Shown piece by piece: positions 1 to 8,455 of a stretch of DNA of 40,290 nt. The notes below the pieces were generated by a model that was not told where the DNA came from, did no database searches, and was given only the letters and a program-made list of their open reading frames with translations. The stretch is from positions 1 to 40,290 of the forward strand of contig JAAELR010000004.1 in the NCBI GenBank assembly GCA_024226455.1, given 5' to 3'. Source of the stretch: Paracoccaceae bacterium. GTDB taxonomy: Bacteria; Pseudomonadota; Alphaproteobacteria; Rhodobacterales; Rhodobacteraceae. The position numbers and the translations under genes are program-made. Every line of letters begins with the position of its first letter. Position 1 is the stretch's first letter.

Positions 1-1
1 G

Positions 2-820
2 GCCGGCGTGGCGCTGGTGGGATATTTCGCGCAAACGGTGCAAATCCACCGCCAGCAGCGCATTGAACGCGAGCTTGCCGCCCTGCGCTCGATCCAGGCC
101 CAGAAAATGGAGGCCACAGGGCAGCTGGTGGGCGGCGTGGCGCATGATTTCAACAACATCCTTACCGCGGTTCTGGGAAATCTGGAGCTTTATGGGGTGA
201 TGGAGGAACCCGGCGAAAGAGATCACCTTGTTGCCGAGGCCCGGCAATCGGCGGAACGGGCGGCGGAGCTGATCCGCCAGCTTTTGGCTTATTCCCGGCA
301 ATCGCAGCTGCAGATCGAGACCCAAAGCCTGCGGGCGGTTTTCGAACAGGTCCGCAACCTCAGTCACCGGCTGCTGCCCAGTTCCATAGAAACCGTCTTT
401 GCCATGCCGCCCGAGGCCATCAGGATCAAGGTGGATCAGGCCCAGTTGATCACGGCGCTGATCAACCTGCTGGTGAACGCCCGGGATGCGCTGGAGGACG
501 GCGGCAGGGTCTCGGTCGAATGGCGCCCGACAGAGATGGACGGGGTCGCGACGATGCCGGGCGGCTATGCGCCGAAACCGGGGCGCTATGTCGAGATCGC
601 CGTGCAGGATAACGGCCCCGGCATCGACCCGGACCAGATCGAAAGAGTGACCGAGCCCTTTTTCACTACCAAACCGATCGGCGAAGGGTCCGGCCTTGGC
701 CTTTCCATGGTTGAGGGCTTTGCGCGGCAATCCGGCGGCGGGCTGAGTATTCGCTCGTCCGAGGGTGGCACCCGTGTGTCGATCCTTTTGCCCTTGCCAG
801 AGCGCGGGGAGGTCCAATGA
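2..820 (+). CDS. Sensor histidine kinase, C-terminal part (cut by window edge)
   Basis: This is the kinase core of a two-component sensor; its reading frame is open to the left edge, so the N-terminal sensing region is outside the window. Counting from the GTG at position 8, the phosphoacceptor H-box GGVAHDFNN has its His at about residue 46 (near nucleotide 143). The HATPase_c boxes follow in order: N-box NLLVNARDAL, G1 box DNGPGID, F-box EPFFTTK and G2 box GEGSGLGLS. The H-box form HDFNN and the compact ATPase domain are typical of HWE-unlike, FixL/NtrB-style or hybrid kinases. It ends at 818-820, where its stop overlaps an ATG (ATGA). A receiver gene or domain would be expected at such a junction, but none is recognisable downstream. 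Family assignment is firm; signal and partner are unknown. Confidence 0.9.
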   Translation, partial: AGVALVGYFAQTVQIHRQQRIERELAALRSIQAQKMEATGQLVGGVAHDFNNILTAVLGNLELYGVMEEPGERDHLVAEARQSAERAAELIRQLLAYSRQSQLQIETQSLRAVFEQVRNLSHRLLPSSIETVFAMPPEAIRIKVDQAQLITALINLLVNARDALEDGGRVSVEWRPTEMDGVATMPGGYAPKPGRYVEIAVQDNGPGIDPDQIERVTEPFFTTKPIGEGSGLGLSMVEGFARQSGGGLSIRSSEGGTRVSILLPLPERGEVQ

Positions 821-955
821 GCGGAGGATCCGGCGGCGCAGGTTCCGGTGAGACAAGGCGCTGCACCCCGATTCGCGGGCGCAGGCCGCGGATGCGCCGA
901 TGGTCCGGTAGCCGCCGGTTCACCTGCCCGCAAACATCCCGGCGCCTTTCGTTCT

Positions 956-1379
956 ATGGCAAGGCCGATGCTCACTTTTGTCGTCGCCACTTTGCTGTTG
1001 ATCATCACTCCCGGTCCCGGGGGTGATGTCGGCGGCCGGTTTCGGCGCGACCTATGGCTCTCGGCTCTCGGTTTCCGGGCGCCCGCCGGGCTTGATGGCT
1101 GGGTTGTTGCTGCAGCCGATCAACCCCAAGGCCTATGTGGTCAACACCACGCTGTTTTCCGGTTTCGTGCTGGGGCCCGACGCCTATTGGGTCGAGGTGG
1201 CGGTCAAGCTGCTGGTCCTGAATGTCATCTGGATACCGATCCATCCGGGCTGGCTGGCCGCGGGGGTCTGGCTGGAACATTTCGACCTGCCCGAGCGCAC
1301 CCACCGGGCGATCAACATCGCCATGGCGGCGGCCATGCTGGCCGTGGTGGGGCTGGCGGCTCTGTCGGCCCGGGTATAG
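956..1379 (+). pseudogene. Decayed LysE/RhtB-family amino-acid exporter
   Basis: The N-terminal segment reads MLTFVVATLLLIITPGPG (ATG at 968, or at 956 with four extra residues), the signature first helix of LysE/RhtB exporters. The frame is then lost in a run of five G at 1019-1023. Dropping one G restores PGPGVMSAAGFGATYGSR and runs on to QPINPKAYVVNTTLFSGF and a final hydrophobic helix ending at the TAG at 1377-1379. Even after repair the product is about 135 residues, whereas the family is usually about 200. The block between helix 1 and the QPINPKAY motif, roughly 65-70 residues, is missing. A tandem 7-bp repeat CTCTCGG (1058-1064 and 1065-1071) lies near the apparent deletion junction. 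The family call rests on the two conserved motifs; loss of function is inferred from the deletion. Confidence 0.75.
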
Positions 1380-1495
1380 CGTCAGGGACGATTGGAGGCG
1401 AGGGATTTCGCCCGCTTCCCAAACCCGGCGGCGCAACATATAGTGCGCCCAGACAGGCAGGACGAACTGACGTAACGGGCAAAAAGGGGCAGACG

Positions 1496-2305
1496 ATGGC
1501 GCATATCATCGTCGTGGGCAACGAAAAGGGCGGCGCGGGCAAATCGACCGTGTCGATGCATGTGGCGACCGCACTGGCGCGCATGGGTCACAGCATCGGA
1601 GTGATCGATCTGGATCTGCGGCAAAAGACGCTGGCGCGCTATCTGGAGAACCGGCTGGGCTTCATGTCCAAGCACGGGCTGGACCTGCCGACGCCGGATT
1701 TTCGCGAGCTGCCCGAGGTGGAAAAGCGTCTGCTGAAGCCGGGCGAGAACGTCTATGACCGGCGCCTGTCGCTGGCGGTTTCCGGGCTGGAGGACAGCGC
1801 CGATTTCATCCTGATCGACTGTCCCGGCTCGCACACCCGGCTTTCCCAGGTGGCGCATTCGCTGGCCGACACGCTGATCACGCCGCTGAACGACAGTTTC
1901 GTCGATTTCGATCTGCTGGCGCGGATCGAGGGCGAGACCAACCAGATCCTTGGGCCCTCGGTCTATTCCGAGATGGTCTGGAGCGCGCGTCAGTTGCGCG
2001 CCCAGGCCGGGCTGAAGCCGGCCGACTGGGTGGTGGTGCGCAACCGGCTTGGCGCCCAGCAGATGGTCAACAAGAAAAAGATGGGTGACGCGCTGGATGA
2101 ACTGGCCAAGCGCATCGGTTTCCGCGTCGCGCCCGGCTTTTCCGAGCGCGTCACTTTTCGTGAGCTGTTCCCTCGCGGGCTGACGCTGCTGGATCTCATG
2201 GATATCGGCGTCAAGCAGCTAAACATCTCGATGGTCGCCGCGCGGCAGGAACTGCGCGACCTGATGAACGCGCTGAACCTGCCCGGCGTGAAGGTGGATT
2301 TGTGA
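1496..2305 (+). CDS. mipZ: MipZ-type ParA-family ATPase, division-site positioning
   Basis: This 269-residue deviant Walker-A ATPase matches MipZ, which in alphaproteobacteria forms a gradient from ParB at the poles and inhibits FtsZ polymerisation away from midcell. The N-terminal NEKGGAGKST holds the deviant Walker A (KGGAGKST, residues 11-18, with K11 and K16). VIDLDLRQKTLARYLENR and DFILIDCPG correspond to the switch and Walker B regions, and NDSFVDFDLL is a MipZ-like segment absent from generic ParA. The ELFPRGLTLLDL segment near the C-terminus also matches MipZ. ATG 1496 follows an AGGGG ribosome site at about 1485. The frame is open further upstream through the LysE remnant, but that extension has no family similarity. 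It ends only 27 bases from the convergent tryptophanase gene. Confidence 0.92.
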   Translation: MAHIIVVGNEKGGAGKSTVSMHVATALARMGHSIGVIDLDLRQKTLARYLENRLGFMSKHGLDLPTPDFRELPEVEKRLLKPGENVYDRRLSLAVSGLEDSADFILIDCPGSHTRLSQVAHSLADTLITPLNDSFVDFDLLARIEGETNQILGPSVYSEMVWSARQLRAQAGLKPADWVVVRNRLGAQQMVNKKKMGDALDELAKRIGFRVAPGFSERVTFRELFPRGLTLLDLMDIGVKQLNISMVAARQELRDLMNALNLPGVKVDL

Positions 2306-2332
2306 GCTAGGGCCCGGCCGTGGCGTTTCGCC

Positions 2333-3700
2333 TTAGCCGAGGGGCTCGAACTTGCAGGTGAAATGGCGCATCAATTTCTGCTCCCAGGTGATGCGGTAAC
2401 CTCTCAGGCTATCCTTCATCGCGGCCAGTTCCTCAAAGACCTCGATGATGTAATCGGCGTGCGATTGCGTGTAGGTCCGTCGCGGGAAGGCCAGCCGGAC
2501 CAGATCCATCGCCGCGGGCACCTCGCTTCCGTCGGGCTGGCGGCCAAACATCACCGTTCCGATCTCGACAGCGCGAATGCCGCCCAGTTCATAAAGGGCG
2601 ACGGACAGGGCCAGACCGGGATAGGACAGCGGGTCGATATGGGGCAACCAGGCCCGTGCATCGATGAACACGGCATGTCCGCCCGCGGGCTTCACGACCG
2701 GAATGCCCATCGCGTCCAGCCGGTCGACAATGTAGGAATTGGTGCGGATACGGTATCTCAGATAGTCCTCATCCACGATCTCGACCAGACCCTGAGCCAG
2801 TGCCTCCAGGTCACGGCCCGACAGGCCGCCATAGGTCGGGAAGCCTTCGGTGCGGATCAGGTGGCCCCGTGCGATTTCAGCCAGGTCATCGTCATTCAGC
2901 GCCAGCCAGCCGCCGATATTGCCGAACGCATCCTTTTTCGCGCTCATCGTCATGCCGTCGGCTTGCGCAAAACAATCGCGCACGATCTCGGTGATCGAAC
3001 GCTCGCCCTGGCCCGTCTCGCGTTGCTTGATGAACCAGGCGTTTTCCGCAAAGCGGCACCCGTCGATGATGAACGGCTTGCCGAATTCCCTGGCCATCGC
3101 GGCCACCGCGCGAATGTTCTCCAGGCTTACCGGCTGACCGCCGCCCGCGTTGTTGGTGATCGTCAGCATTACGCATGGAACGGCATCCCCATGCTCTTCA
3201 AGATAGGCGCGCAGCTTGCCCAGATCCATGTTGCCCTTGAACGGATGCAGCGATTGCGGATCGAGCCCCTCGTCAATCACAAGGTCGGCCCCTTCGGCAC
3301 CCGAGGCCTCGATATTGCCACGGGTGGTATCGAAATGGGTGTTGTTGGGAATGCGCCGGCCGGGCCCTCCCATGATGGAAAACAGGATGGCCTCTGCGGC
3401 GCGGCCCTGATGTGTCGGAATGATGTGTTTGAAATTCATCAGGTTTTGCACTGCGGCCTGAAATCGGAAAAACGACGGTGAACCCGCATAGCTTTCGTCG
3501 CCGCGCATGACCGCGGACCATTGTGCTGCACTCATGGCGCCGGTGCCGCTGTCGGTCAGCAGGTCGATCATCACGTCCTGGGAATGCAACTGGAACGGGT
3601 TGAAATGCGCCTCTTTGATCAGGCGAACGCGTTCATCGCGCGTTGTTACCCGGATCGGTTCGACGGATTTTATGCGGAAGGGTTCAAAGATGGTTTTCAT
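2333..3700 (-). CDS. tnaA: Tryptophanase (tryptophan indole-lyase)
   Basis: This 455-residue PLP-dependent beta-eliminating lyase cleaves L-tryptophan to indole, pyruvate and ammonia. It aligns along its length with tryptophanase/tyrosine phenol-lyase: DLLTDSGTG near residue 47, PTHQGR near 95, ARF-like CRFAEN near 215, and the PLP lysine in MSAKKD (K256). Two positions separate the two enzymes. Tyrosine phenol-lyase has an Arg in its SMERG segment, where this protein has RAVEIG as in tryptophanase. It also has MRHFT near the C-terminus, the tryptophanase His, where the phenol-lyase has Phe. ATG 3700 is chosen because an AGGAG site lies just upstream and the family N-terminus starts there; the frame is open 17 codons further. 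No tnaC-like leader or tnaB permease is recognisable nearby. Confidence 0.93.
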   Translation of the reverse strand: MKTIFEPFRIKSVEPIRVTTRDERVRLIKEAHFNPFQLHSQDVMIDLLTDSGTGAMSAAQWSAVMRGDESYAGSPSFFRFQAAVQNLMNFKHIIPTHQGRAAEAILFSIMGGPGRRIPNNTHFDTTRGNIEASGAEGADLVIDEGLDPQSLHPFKGNMDLGKLRAYLEEHGDAVPCVMLTITNNAGGGQPVSLENIRAVAAMAREFGKPFIIDGCRFAENAWFIKQRETGQGERSITEIVRDCFAQADGMTMSAKKDAFGNIGGWLALNDDDLAEIARGHLIRTEGFPTYGGLSGRDLEALAQGLVEIVDEDYLRYRIRTNSYIVDRLDAMGIPVVKPAGGHAVFIDARAWLPHIDPLSYPGLALSVALYELGGIRAVEIGTVMFGRQPDGSEVPAAMDLVRLAFPRRTYTQSHADYIIEVFEELAAMKDSLRGYRITWEQKLMRHFTCKFEPLG

Positions 3701-4204
3701 CAGGGGCTCCTGTCTGTCGGCCCCCTTTTTCGCGCGGCAACCAATGAACACGGGGCGGGCCAGCGCTACGGTTGTCCGATCTGCGGACCGCGCTCAGCGC
3801 CCTTAAGGTTGCAGCCCATGTGATTTCACGTTCGAAGGCCTCGATCAAGCCCTTGATGCAGATTTCAGGGAGATGCCGAAATGGCGGGCTTGACCCATTG
3901 CCGGATACCGCGATGCAGCCGGTTCTCGGGTCTTTGCCGTTTGATGGTGATCGTGCCCATGCGCGGAACAAGCCGTAATTCAACGCGCCAAGAGCGCGTG
4001 TTGCAACGCCGTCACCCTGGCTCTGCGCCTGTCCGGCTTGGCGCGCTGGCAGCGATGCGGGACGCGGGGCCGGATTTGCTGGCCGGGCAGAACGGGCGGT
4101 TGGGCGCGAAGGTCAAGAGCGGCATTGATGTCGCTGGCAGGCGGTTTTGGCCGGATTGCGGCTGTTTAGCTGGCCCTGTGCAGAACTGGGAACGGAGCGC
4201 GGCG
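3701..4204. other. Intergenic region between tnaA and the URO-D-family gene
   Basis: About 500 bases separate the divergent tnaA and URO-D-family genes. Several short open frames exist on both strands, but none shows a recognisable domain or a convincing ribosome site with a family start. A loose inverted repeat (CAACGCGC against GCGCGTGTTG, about 3979-4004) is the only structure noticed. The region presumably contains both divergent promoters; I could not identify convincing -35/-10 pairs. Confidence 0.5.
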
Positions 4205-5383
4205 ATGAACTCCAAGCAACGATTTCTGACGGCGCTGGGGCTTGGCATCCCCGACCGGGTGCCCATGTGGGACTGGTTCGATGAGCCCGTGGTCTATGAC
4301 GTGGCCGCCGAACTGGGGCTGATCCGGTCCGCCGATCTGGGGCTGCTCAGCCGGCGCGGCAGCGAGACCGGCGGCTATACCGAGCTTTATTGCGATATCA
4401 TCGGGGCGCTGGATGTCGACGGCACCCAGAACGTGATCGATACCGGGTTCACCCGGACCGGCGACGAGACCGGGCGCGACCGCTATGGTCGGCATTTCAT
4501 GCTCAGCACCCATGGCGAGCCCATGGTGCTGGAGCCAGCGGTGCGCACATCCGAGGATATCGCCGGCTACGATATGCTGTCGTTTCTGTCGGACCGGGAT
4601 TTCGATGGCATCCGCGAGGTGATCCGGCGCCATCCCGACCGGGCCCACGGGCTGAACGTCAAGGGCCCCTTTGCCGAGGCCTGGCTGAACATCGGCGGCA
4701 TGGACAAGCTGCTGGTGGCCTTCGGTTCCGATCCGAAGCTGGCGCATGACGCCATGGCCATGTCGGTGGGCTGGAGCAGGGCGGTGCTGGATCTGGCCGC
4801 CGAGGCGGGGATCGAGTTCGTGGTGACCGATGCCGATCTTTGCGGCAACGATTTTCCCTTGATGTCCTACGAGCATTTCCGGGAGTTCCTGGTGCCCTAC
4901 AAGCGCGAGCTGGTTGAGCACGCCCATGGGCTGGGGTTGAAGGTGATAAAGCATACCGACGGCATGGCCTGGCGGCTGATGGATGACTTCATCGCAATCG
5001 GTTACGATGGCTTTCACCCGGTGCAGCCGCAATGCATGGATCTGGCGACCACCAAGGCCTATTTGCGGGGCCGGATGAGTGTCTGGGGCAATCTGGACTG
5101 CCTCGATCTGCTGGTGTTCGCCACGCCAGAGCGGGTCGATGCCGCCGCCAGACAGGTCATCGCGCAGGGCGCGCCGGGGGGTGGCTATGTGTTCGCCTCG
5201 TCAAATTCGCTGCATCCGGGCTGCCGGGCGGAGAACGTGATCGCCATGTTCCGGGCGGGGCGCAAATACGGCGACTATGCGCATATCCCGGCCAATCTGC
5301 CCCCGGCCCCGGCGCCGCCCGACACCACGCCTGTGCGCCAACGGCGCCAGACCAGGCGCCGGGCGAAAGCGTTCGCCGGATGA
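4205..5383 (+). CDS. Uroporphyrinogen decarboxylase (URO-D) superfamily protein
   Basis: This 392-residue protein belongs to the URO-D superfamily, a TIM-barrel group that includes HemE and the corrinoid methyltransferases (MtaA, MtbA, CmuA). Family features visible are the N-terminal SKQRFLTAL...PDRVPMW, the mid-protein FVVTDADLCGND, a SYEHFREFLVPYKRELVEHAH stretch (residues just after 220), and WGNLDC in the C-terminal half. The zinc-binding HxC of MtaA-like methyltransferases is replaced by HTDG (in KHTDGMAW). This, and the lack of HemE substrate motifs, argue against a plain heme role. ATG 4205 has CGGAG about 8 bases upstream. The tail is Pro/Arg-rich and low-complexity. Its stop overlaps the next start (ATGA), so it heads a cassette of small-molecule catabolic enzymes. 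A methyl-transfer or decarboxylation role is inference. Confidence 0.82.
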   Translation: MNSKQRFLTALGLGIPDRVPMWDWFDEPVVYDVAAELGLIRSADLGLLSRRGSETGGYTELYCDIIGALDVDGTQNVIDTGFTRTGDETGRDRYGRHFMLSTHGEPMVLEPAVRTSEDIAGYDMLSFLSDRDFDGIREVIRRHPDRAHGLNVKGPFAEAWLNIGGMDKLLVAFGSDPKLAHDAMAMSVGWSRAVLDLAAEAGIEFVVTDADLCGNDFPLMSYEHFREFLVPYKRELVEHAHGLGLKVIKHTDGMAWRLMDDFIAIGYDGFHPVQPQCMDLATTKAYLRGRMSVWGNLDCLDLLVFATPERVDAAARQVIAQGAPGGGYVFASSNSLHPGCRAENVIAMFRAGRKYGDYAHIPANLPPAPAPPDTTPVRQRRQTRRRAKAFAG

Positions 5384-6018
5384 CCCCGCGGGTCGAGGTG
5401 TTTTACTCGCTGCAAAGCGACTACTGCTATTTCCTGCTCGACCGGTTGCTGGGGCTTAGCCGCGGCGGGGTCGATGTTGCGGTCCGCCCGGTGCTGGGCG
5501 GTGTGATCCGCATCCCCGACCGCTATCGCGGACGCCAAGCGCTGGAGCAGCGCTATTTTGACACCGACACGAACCGCACGGCAGCGTTTCTGGGTCTGCC
5601 CTACGCCTATCCCGACCCTTCGCCGATTGCCTTCGAGCCCGGCTCGCTATGGGTCGCGCGAGGTGAACAGCCGAGAAACGAGCGCCTCAACCGGCTGTTT
5701 GTCGGGGCGGTGCGGGCGGGGCGGGGGTTGGAGTTTCTTGACCATGTGGGGCGGATGCTGTGGGACGGGTCCACCCCCGGCTGGGATCGGGGTGACCACC
5801 TGGCGCGCGCGATGGCGGCGGCGGGGCTGGAGATCGGGGCGGTGCTGGCGGGTAATGGCTGGGAGAGTGTGGCACAGGCACTGGCAGCCAATGACCATGC
5901 TTTGCACACCGCGGGTCATTGGGGCGTTCCGCTGATGGTGTATGAGAGAGAGCCGTTCTACGGTCAGGATCGGTTTGACCAGCTATTGTGGCGGATGAAG
6001 AGGCGAGGTGCCCGATGA
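5380..6018 (+). CDS. DsbA-like / 2-hydroxychromene-2-carboxylate isomerase family protein
   Basis: This 212-residue protein has the thioredoxin fold with inserted helical domain seen in DsbA, kappa-class GST and 2-hydroxychromene-2-carboxylate (HCCA) isomerase. The N-terminal VEVFYSLQSDYCYF occupies the place of the family active-site loop, whose usual form is SPYS. Here it is SDYC, keeping the Ser and substituting the rest. The central helical part (GAVRAGRGLEFLDHVGRMLWDG) is family-like, and the C-terminal HWGVPLMVYEREPFYGQDRFDQL matches the GVPTF...FWGQDRL signature of kappa/HCCA enzymes, including the cis-Pro after GV. The start overlaps the stop of the preceding gene by ATGA, so translation is probably coupled. 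A glutathione-dependent isomerisation is a reasonable guess, given the downstream GST; the substrate is unknown. Confidence 0.8.
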   Translation: MTPRVEVFYSLQSDYCYFLLDRLLGLSRGGVDVAVRPVLGGVIRIPDRYRGRQALEQRYFDTDTNRTAAFLGLPYAYPDPSPIAFEPGSLWVARGEQPRNERLNRLFVGAVRAGRGLEFLDHVGRMLWDGSTPGWDRGDHLARAMAAAGLEIGAVLAGNGWESVAQALAANDHALHTAGHWGVPLMVYEREPFYGQDRFDQLLWRMKRRGAR

Positions 6019-6281
6019 TGGTGCCCGGGAAACGGGCGGCAAGAAACCAGGCCCTTGCCGTGACAGATGGGTGTCGCGGAACGGTGCGCGCCCTTCAATC
6101 TGCCCGTTGTGCCGCTGGCGGCATGTCATTCGAGGCGCCTGGGCTGGCGTTGAAGGCAGGCGGCTATGGGGGCGCTATGGGGAACTATCCGGTGCGTCAG
6201 AGCGTGCAAGGCAGGTGTATCACGGGGCGAAACCGCATTACGATCACCTCTACGCGCATCGGATTCGGCTGGGGGGAATAA

Positions 6282-7724
6282 ATGGATAGCTATTGGCAGA
6301 ACTGGATCGGTGGCGAATGGGTCGATGGCGGCGCCGGGCGGCTGACGGTCGAGGACCCGGGCAGCGGCGAGGTGCTGGCCGAACAGGCGGCGGCGGATGG
6401 CGCGGATATCGACCGGGCCGTGGGCTCGGCCCGGGCTTGCCTGACCAGCGGCGTGCTGACCGACATGCGCCCCATGGAACGCGGTCGTCTGGTGCAGGAG
6501 ATGGGCCGCTGGATCGCGGCGCGGGTGGACGAGATCGCCCAGATGCTGACCTGCGAGCAGGGCAAGACCCTGTGGGAGGCGAGGACCGAGGCCAGCAACT
6601 GCGCCCGGTATTTCGAGTATTACGGCAATCAGGCGGCGACGCTGGAGGGGCGTTCGATCCCGCTCGGCGCCGGTTATCTCGACTTTACCGCGCTGGAGCC
6701 CTATGGCGTCTCGGCGCAGATCATCCCGTGGAATTTCCCGCTGGAGATCACCGCCCGCTCGATCGCCTGCGGGCTGGCCACCGGCAATGCCTGCGTGGTG
6801 AAATCATCCGAGATGACGCCGATGTCGTCGCGCTATTTCGCGCTGGCCGCCGAGGCGGTGGGGCTGCCCCGGGGCGCGCTGCACATCCTGACCGGCTGGG
6901 GGCATCAGGCGGGCGCGGCGCTGGCGGGGCATCCGGATATCAACCAGATCGTGTTTACCGGCTCGGTGGCGACGGGGCAGAAGATCGCCGCCGCCGCGGC
7001 GCAGACTGTGGTGCCATGCGTGCTGGAACTGGGCGGCAAGTCGGCGGCCATCGTGCATGACGACGCCGATCTGGCGGCGTTCGAGATGGATGTGCGCCGC
7101 GGCATCTTCGTCAATGCCGGGCAGATCTGTTCGGCCATGTCGCGTGTGGTGGTGCATGAGGCGGTGCATGACGAACTGGTCGAGCGCATCGCGGGCGTGG
7201 CGCGGTCGCTGTCGGTCGGGCCGGGCATCGAGCGGGCGGAATTCGGGCCCAACATGGGGCCGATGATTTCTGAAAAACAGCGCGACCGTGCGCTCGGCAT
7301 GGTGGCAGAGGCCGAAGCCGCGGGCGTGCGGCTGGTGACCGGCGGGCGAAGCCCGAACCTGCCGGGGTTCTTCATGGAGCCGACGGTGCTGGCGGATGTC
7401 GCGCCGGGGATGCGCATCGCGCAGGAAGAGATATTCGGCCCCGTGGTCAGCGTGCTGAAATTCCGCGACGAGGCCGAGGCCATCGCCATCGCCAACGGCA
7501 CGCAATACGGGCTGGTGGCGGGCGTCTTCACCCGCGATCTGGACCGGGCGACGCGGGCGGCAAGGGGCTTGCGCGCGGGTCAGGTGTTCGTCAACGAGTG
7601 GTTCGCCGGCGGGGTCGAGACGCCGTTTGGCGGCTACGGCAAGTCGGGCTATGGCCGCGAGAAGGGCTGCGAGGCGCTGATGAACTATGTGCAGACCAAG
7701 AACGTGGCGATCAGGTTGCGCTGA
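6282..7724 (+). CDS. NAD(P)-dependent aldehyde dehydrogenase
   Basis: This 480-residue member of the aldehyde dehydrogenase superfamily oxidises an aldehyde to the carboxylate. The oxyanion Asn lies in PWNFPLE (N151), the general base in VLELGGKS (E249) and the nucleophile in GQICSAMSR (C283). FTGSVATG supplies the nucleotide-binding loop, and EEIFGPV and the C-terminal PFGGYGKSGYGREKG are also family-typical. Length is normal for the class. It begins 263 bases after the isomerase gene and shares its stop with the start of the next gene (TGATG). The neighbours (URO-D-like, HCCA-isomerase-like, GST, CMD) suggest a catabolic aldehyde. Substrate class cannot be read from sequence; betaine-aldehyde, succinate-semialdehyde or aromatic aldehydes all remain possible. 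Confidence 0.95.
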   Translation: MDSYWQNWIGGEWVDGGAGRLTVEDPGSGEVLAEQAAADGADIDRAVGSARACLTSGVLTDMRPMERGRLVQEMGRWIAARVDEIAQMLTCEQGKTLWEARTEASNCARYFEYYGNQAATLEGRSIPLGAGYLDFTALEPYGVSAQIIPWNFPLEITARSIACGLATGNACVVKSSEMTPMSSRYFALAAEAVGLPRGALHILTGWGHQAGAALAGHPDINQIVFTGSVATGQKIAAAAAQTVVPCVLELGGKSAAIVHDDADLAAFEMDVRRGIFVNAGQICSAMSRVVVHEAVHDELVERIAGVARSLSVGPGIERAEFGPNMGPMISEKQRDRALGMVAEAEAAGVRLVTGGRSPNLPGFFMEPTVLADVAPGMRIAQEEIFGPVVSVLKFRDEAEAIAIANGTQYGLVAGVFTRDLDRATRAARGLRAGQVFVNEWFAGGVETPFGGYGKSGYGREKGCEALMNYVQTKNVAIRLR

Positions 7725-8455
7725 TGGCGAACTACACGCTCTACTACCACCCGATCCCGTTTCGCGGTCAGTTCATCCGCTGGGTACTCGCCCATGCCGG
7801 TGCCGATTGGGACGAGCCGGCGCATGGCGAGGTTCTGGGGCTAAAGTCCCTGTCCGTTACCGATCAGCCGGTACCCTTCATGGCGCCGCCGCTGCTGGTC
7901 GATCACGATGCCGGGCTGTCGCTGGCGCAGATGCCGGCGATACTGACCTATCTGGGGCAAAAACACGGGGCGATGCCCGACGATCCGGCCCGGGCGGCAT
8001 TGACCGGCAAGGTGATCGCCGATGCCAATGACGTGCTCGACGAGATGACGCGGTATGGCGGGCGCTCGATGTGGACGCAGGTGGCTTGGGACGGGTTCGC
8101 CGCCGACCGGCTGCCGCGCTGGATGCAGATCTTCGAAGAGACCGGGCGGCGGCACGGGCTGAGCCGGCAGACGGGGTTTCTGCTGGGCGGCGATGCGCCG
8201 GGGCTGGCCGATCTGGTGACGGGTTGTCTGTGGTTCACCATGACCAGCAAGCTGCCGGTATTGCAGCCGATGCTGGCCCGGCATGCTCCGGCGGTGGCGG
8301 CGCTGTCGACCCGGATGGCCGGTCGGCCGCCGGTTGCCGCCCTGCGGGCACGCACGGATGCGGCCCTTGGCGATACCTGGTGCGGGGGGCAGATCGAGGC
8401 GTCGCTGCGCCGGGTGCTGGGGGGCATGAAAACCGGGAAAAGGATGAGGGCATGA
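7724..8455 (+). CDS. Glutathione S-transferase family protein
   Basis: This 243-residue protein opens with a thioredoxin-like GST N-terminal domain (YTLYYHPIPFRGQFIRWVLAHAG) and a MAPPLLVDHDAGLSLAQMPAILTYLG segment. The latter corresponds to the cis-Pro strand and the glutathione-binding Gln/Ser-Met turn. A helical C-terminal domain follows, with GFLLGGDAPGLADLVTG matching the conserved N-capping region of GSTs. The Tyr residues near the start could serve as the glutathione-activating residue, but the class is unclear. The length is slightly above the usual 200-220, with a basic tail (GKRMRA). Its start overlaps the aldehyde dehydrogenase stop and its stop overlaps the next start (ATGA), indicating an operon. 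Conjugation or glutathione-dependent cleavage in the cassette's pathway is inferred from context. Confidence 0.87.
   Translation: MANYTLYYHPIPFRGQFIRWVLAHAGADWDEPAHGEVLGLKSLSVTDQPVPFMAPPLLVDHDAGLSLAQMPAILTYLGQKHGAMPDDPARAALTGKVIADANDVLDEMTRYGGRSMWTQVAWDGFAADRLPRWMQIFEETGRRHGLSRQTGFLLGGDAPGLADLVTGCLWFTMTSKLPVLQPMLARHAPAVAALSTRMAGRPPVAALRARTDAALGDTWCGGQIEASLRRVLGGMKTGKRMRA

Noticed and set aside
848-1495. N-terminal extension of MipZ through the LysE remnant
   Set aside because: MipZ similarity begins at residue 1 of the 1496 start, which has a ribosome site; upstream residues are a different family.
2333-3700. Tyrosine phenol-lyase assignment
   Set aside because: Residues that separate the two enzymes read as tryptophanase (RAVEIG and the C-terminal His).
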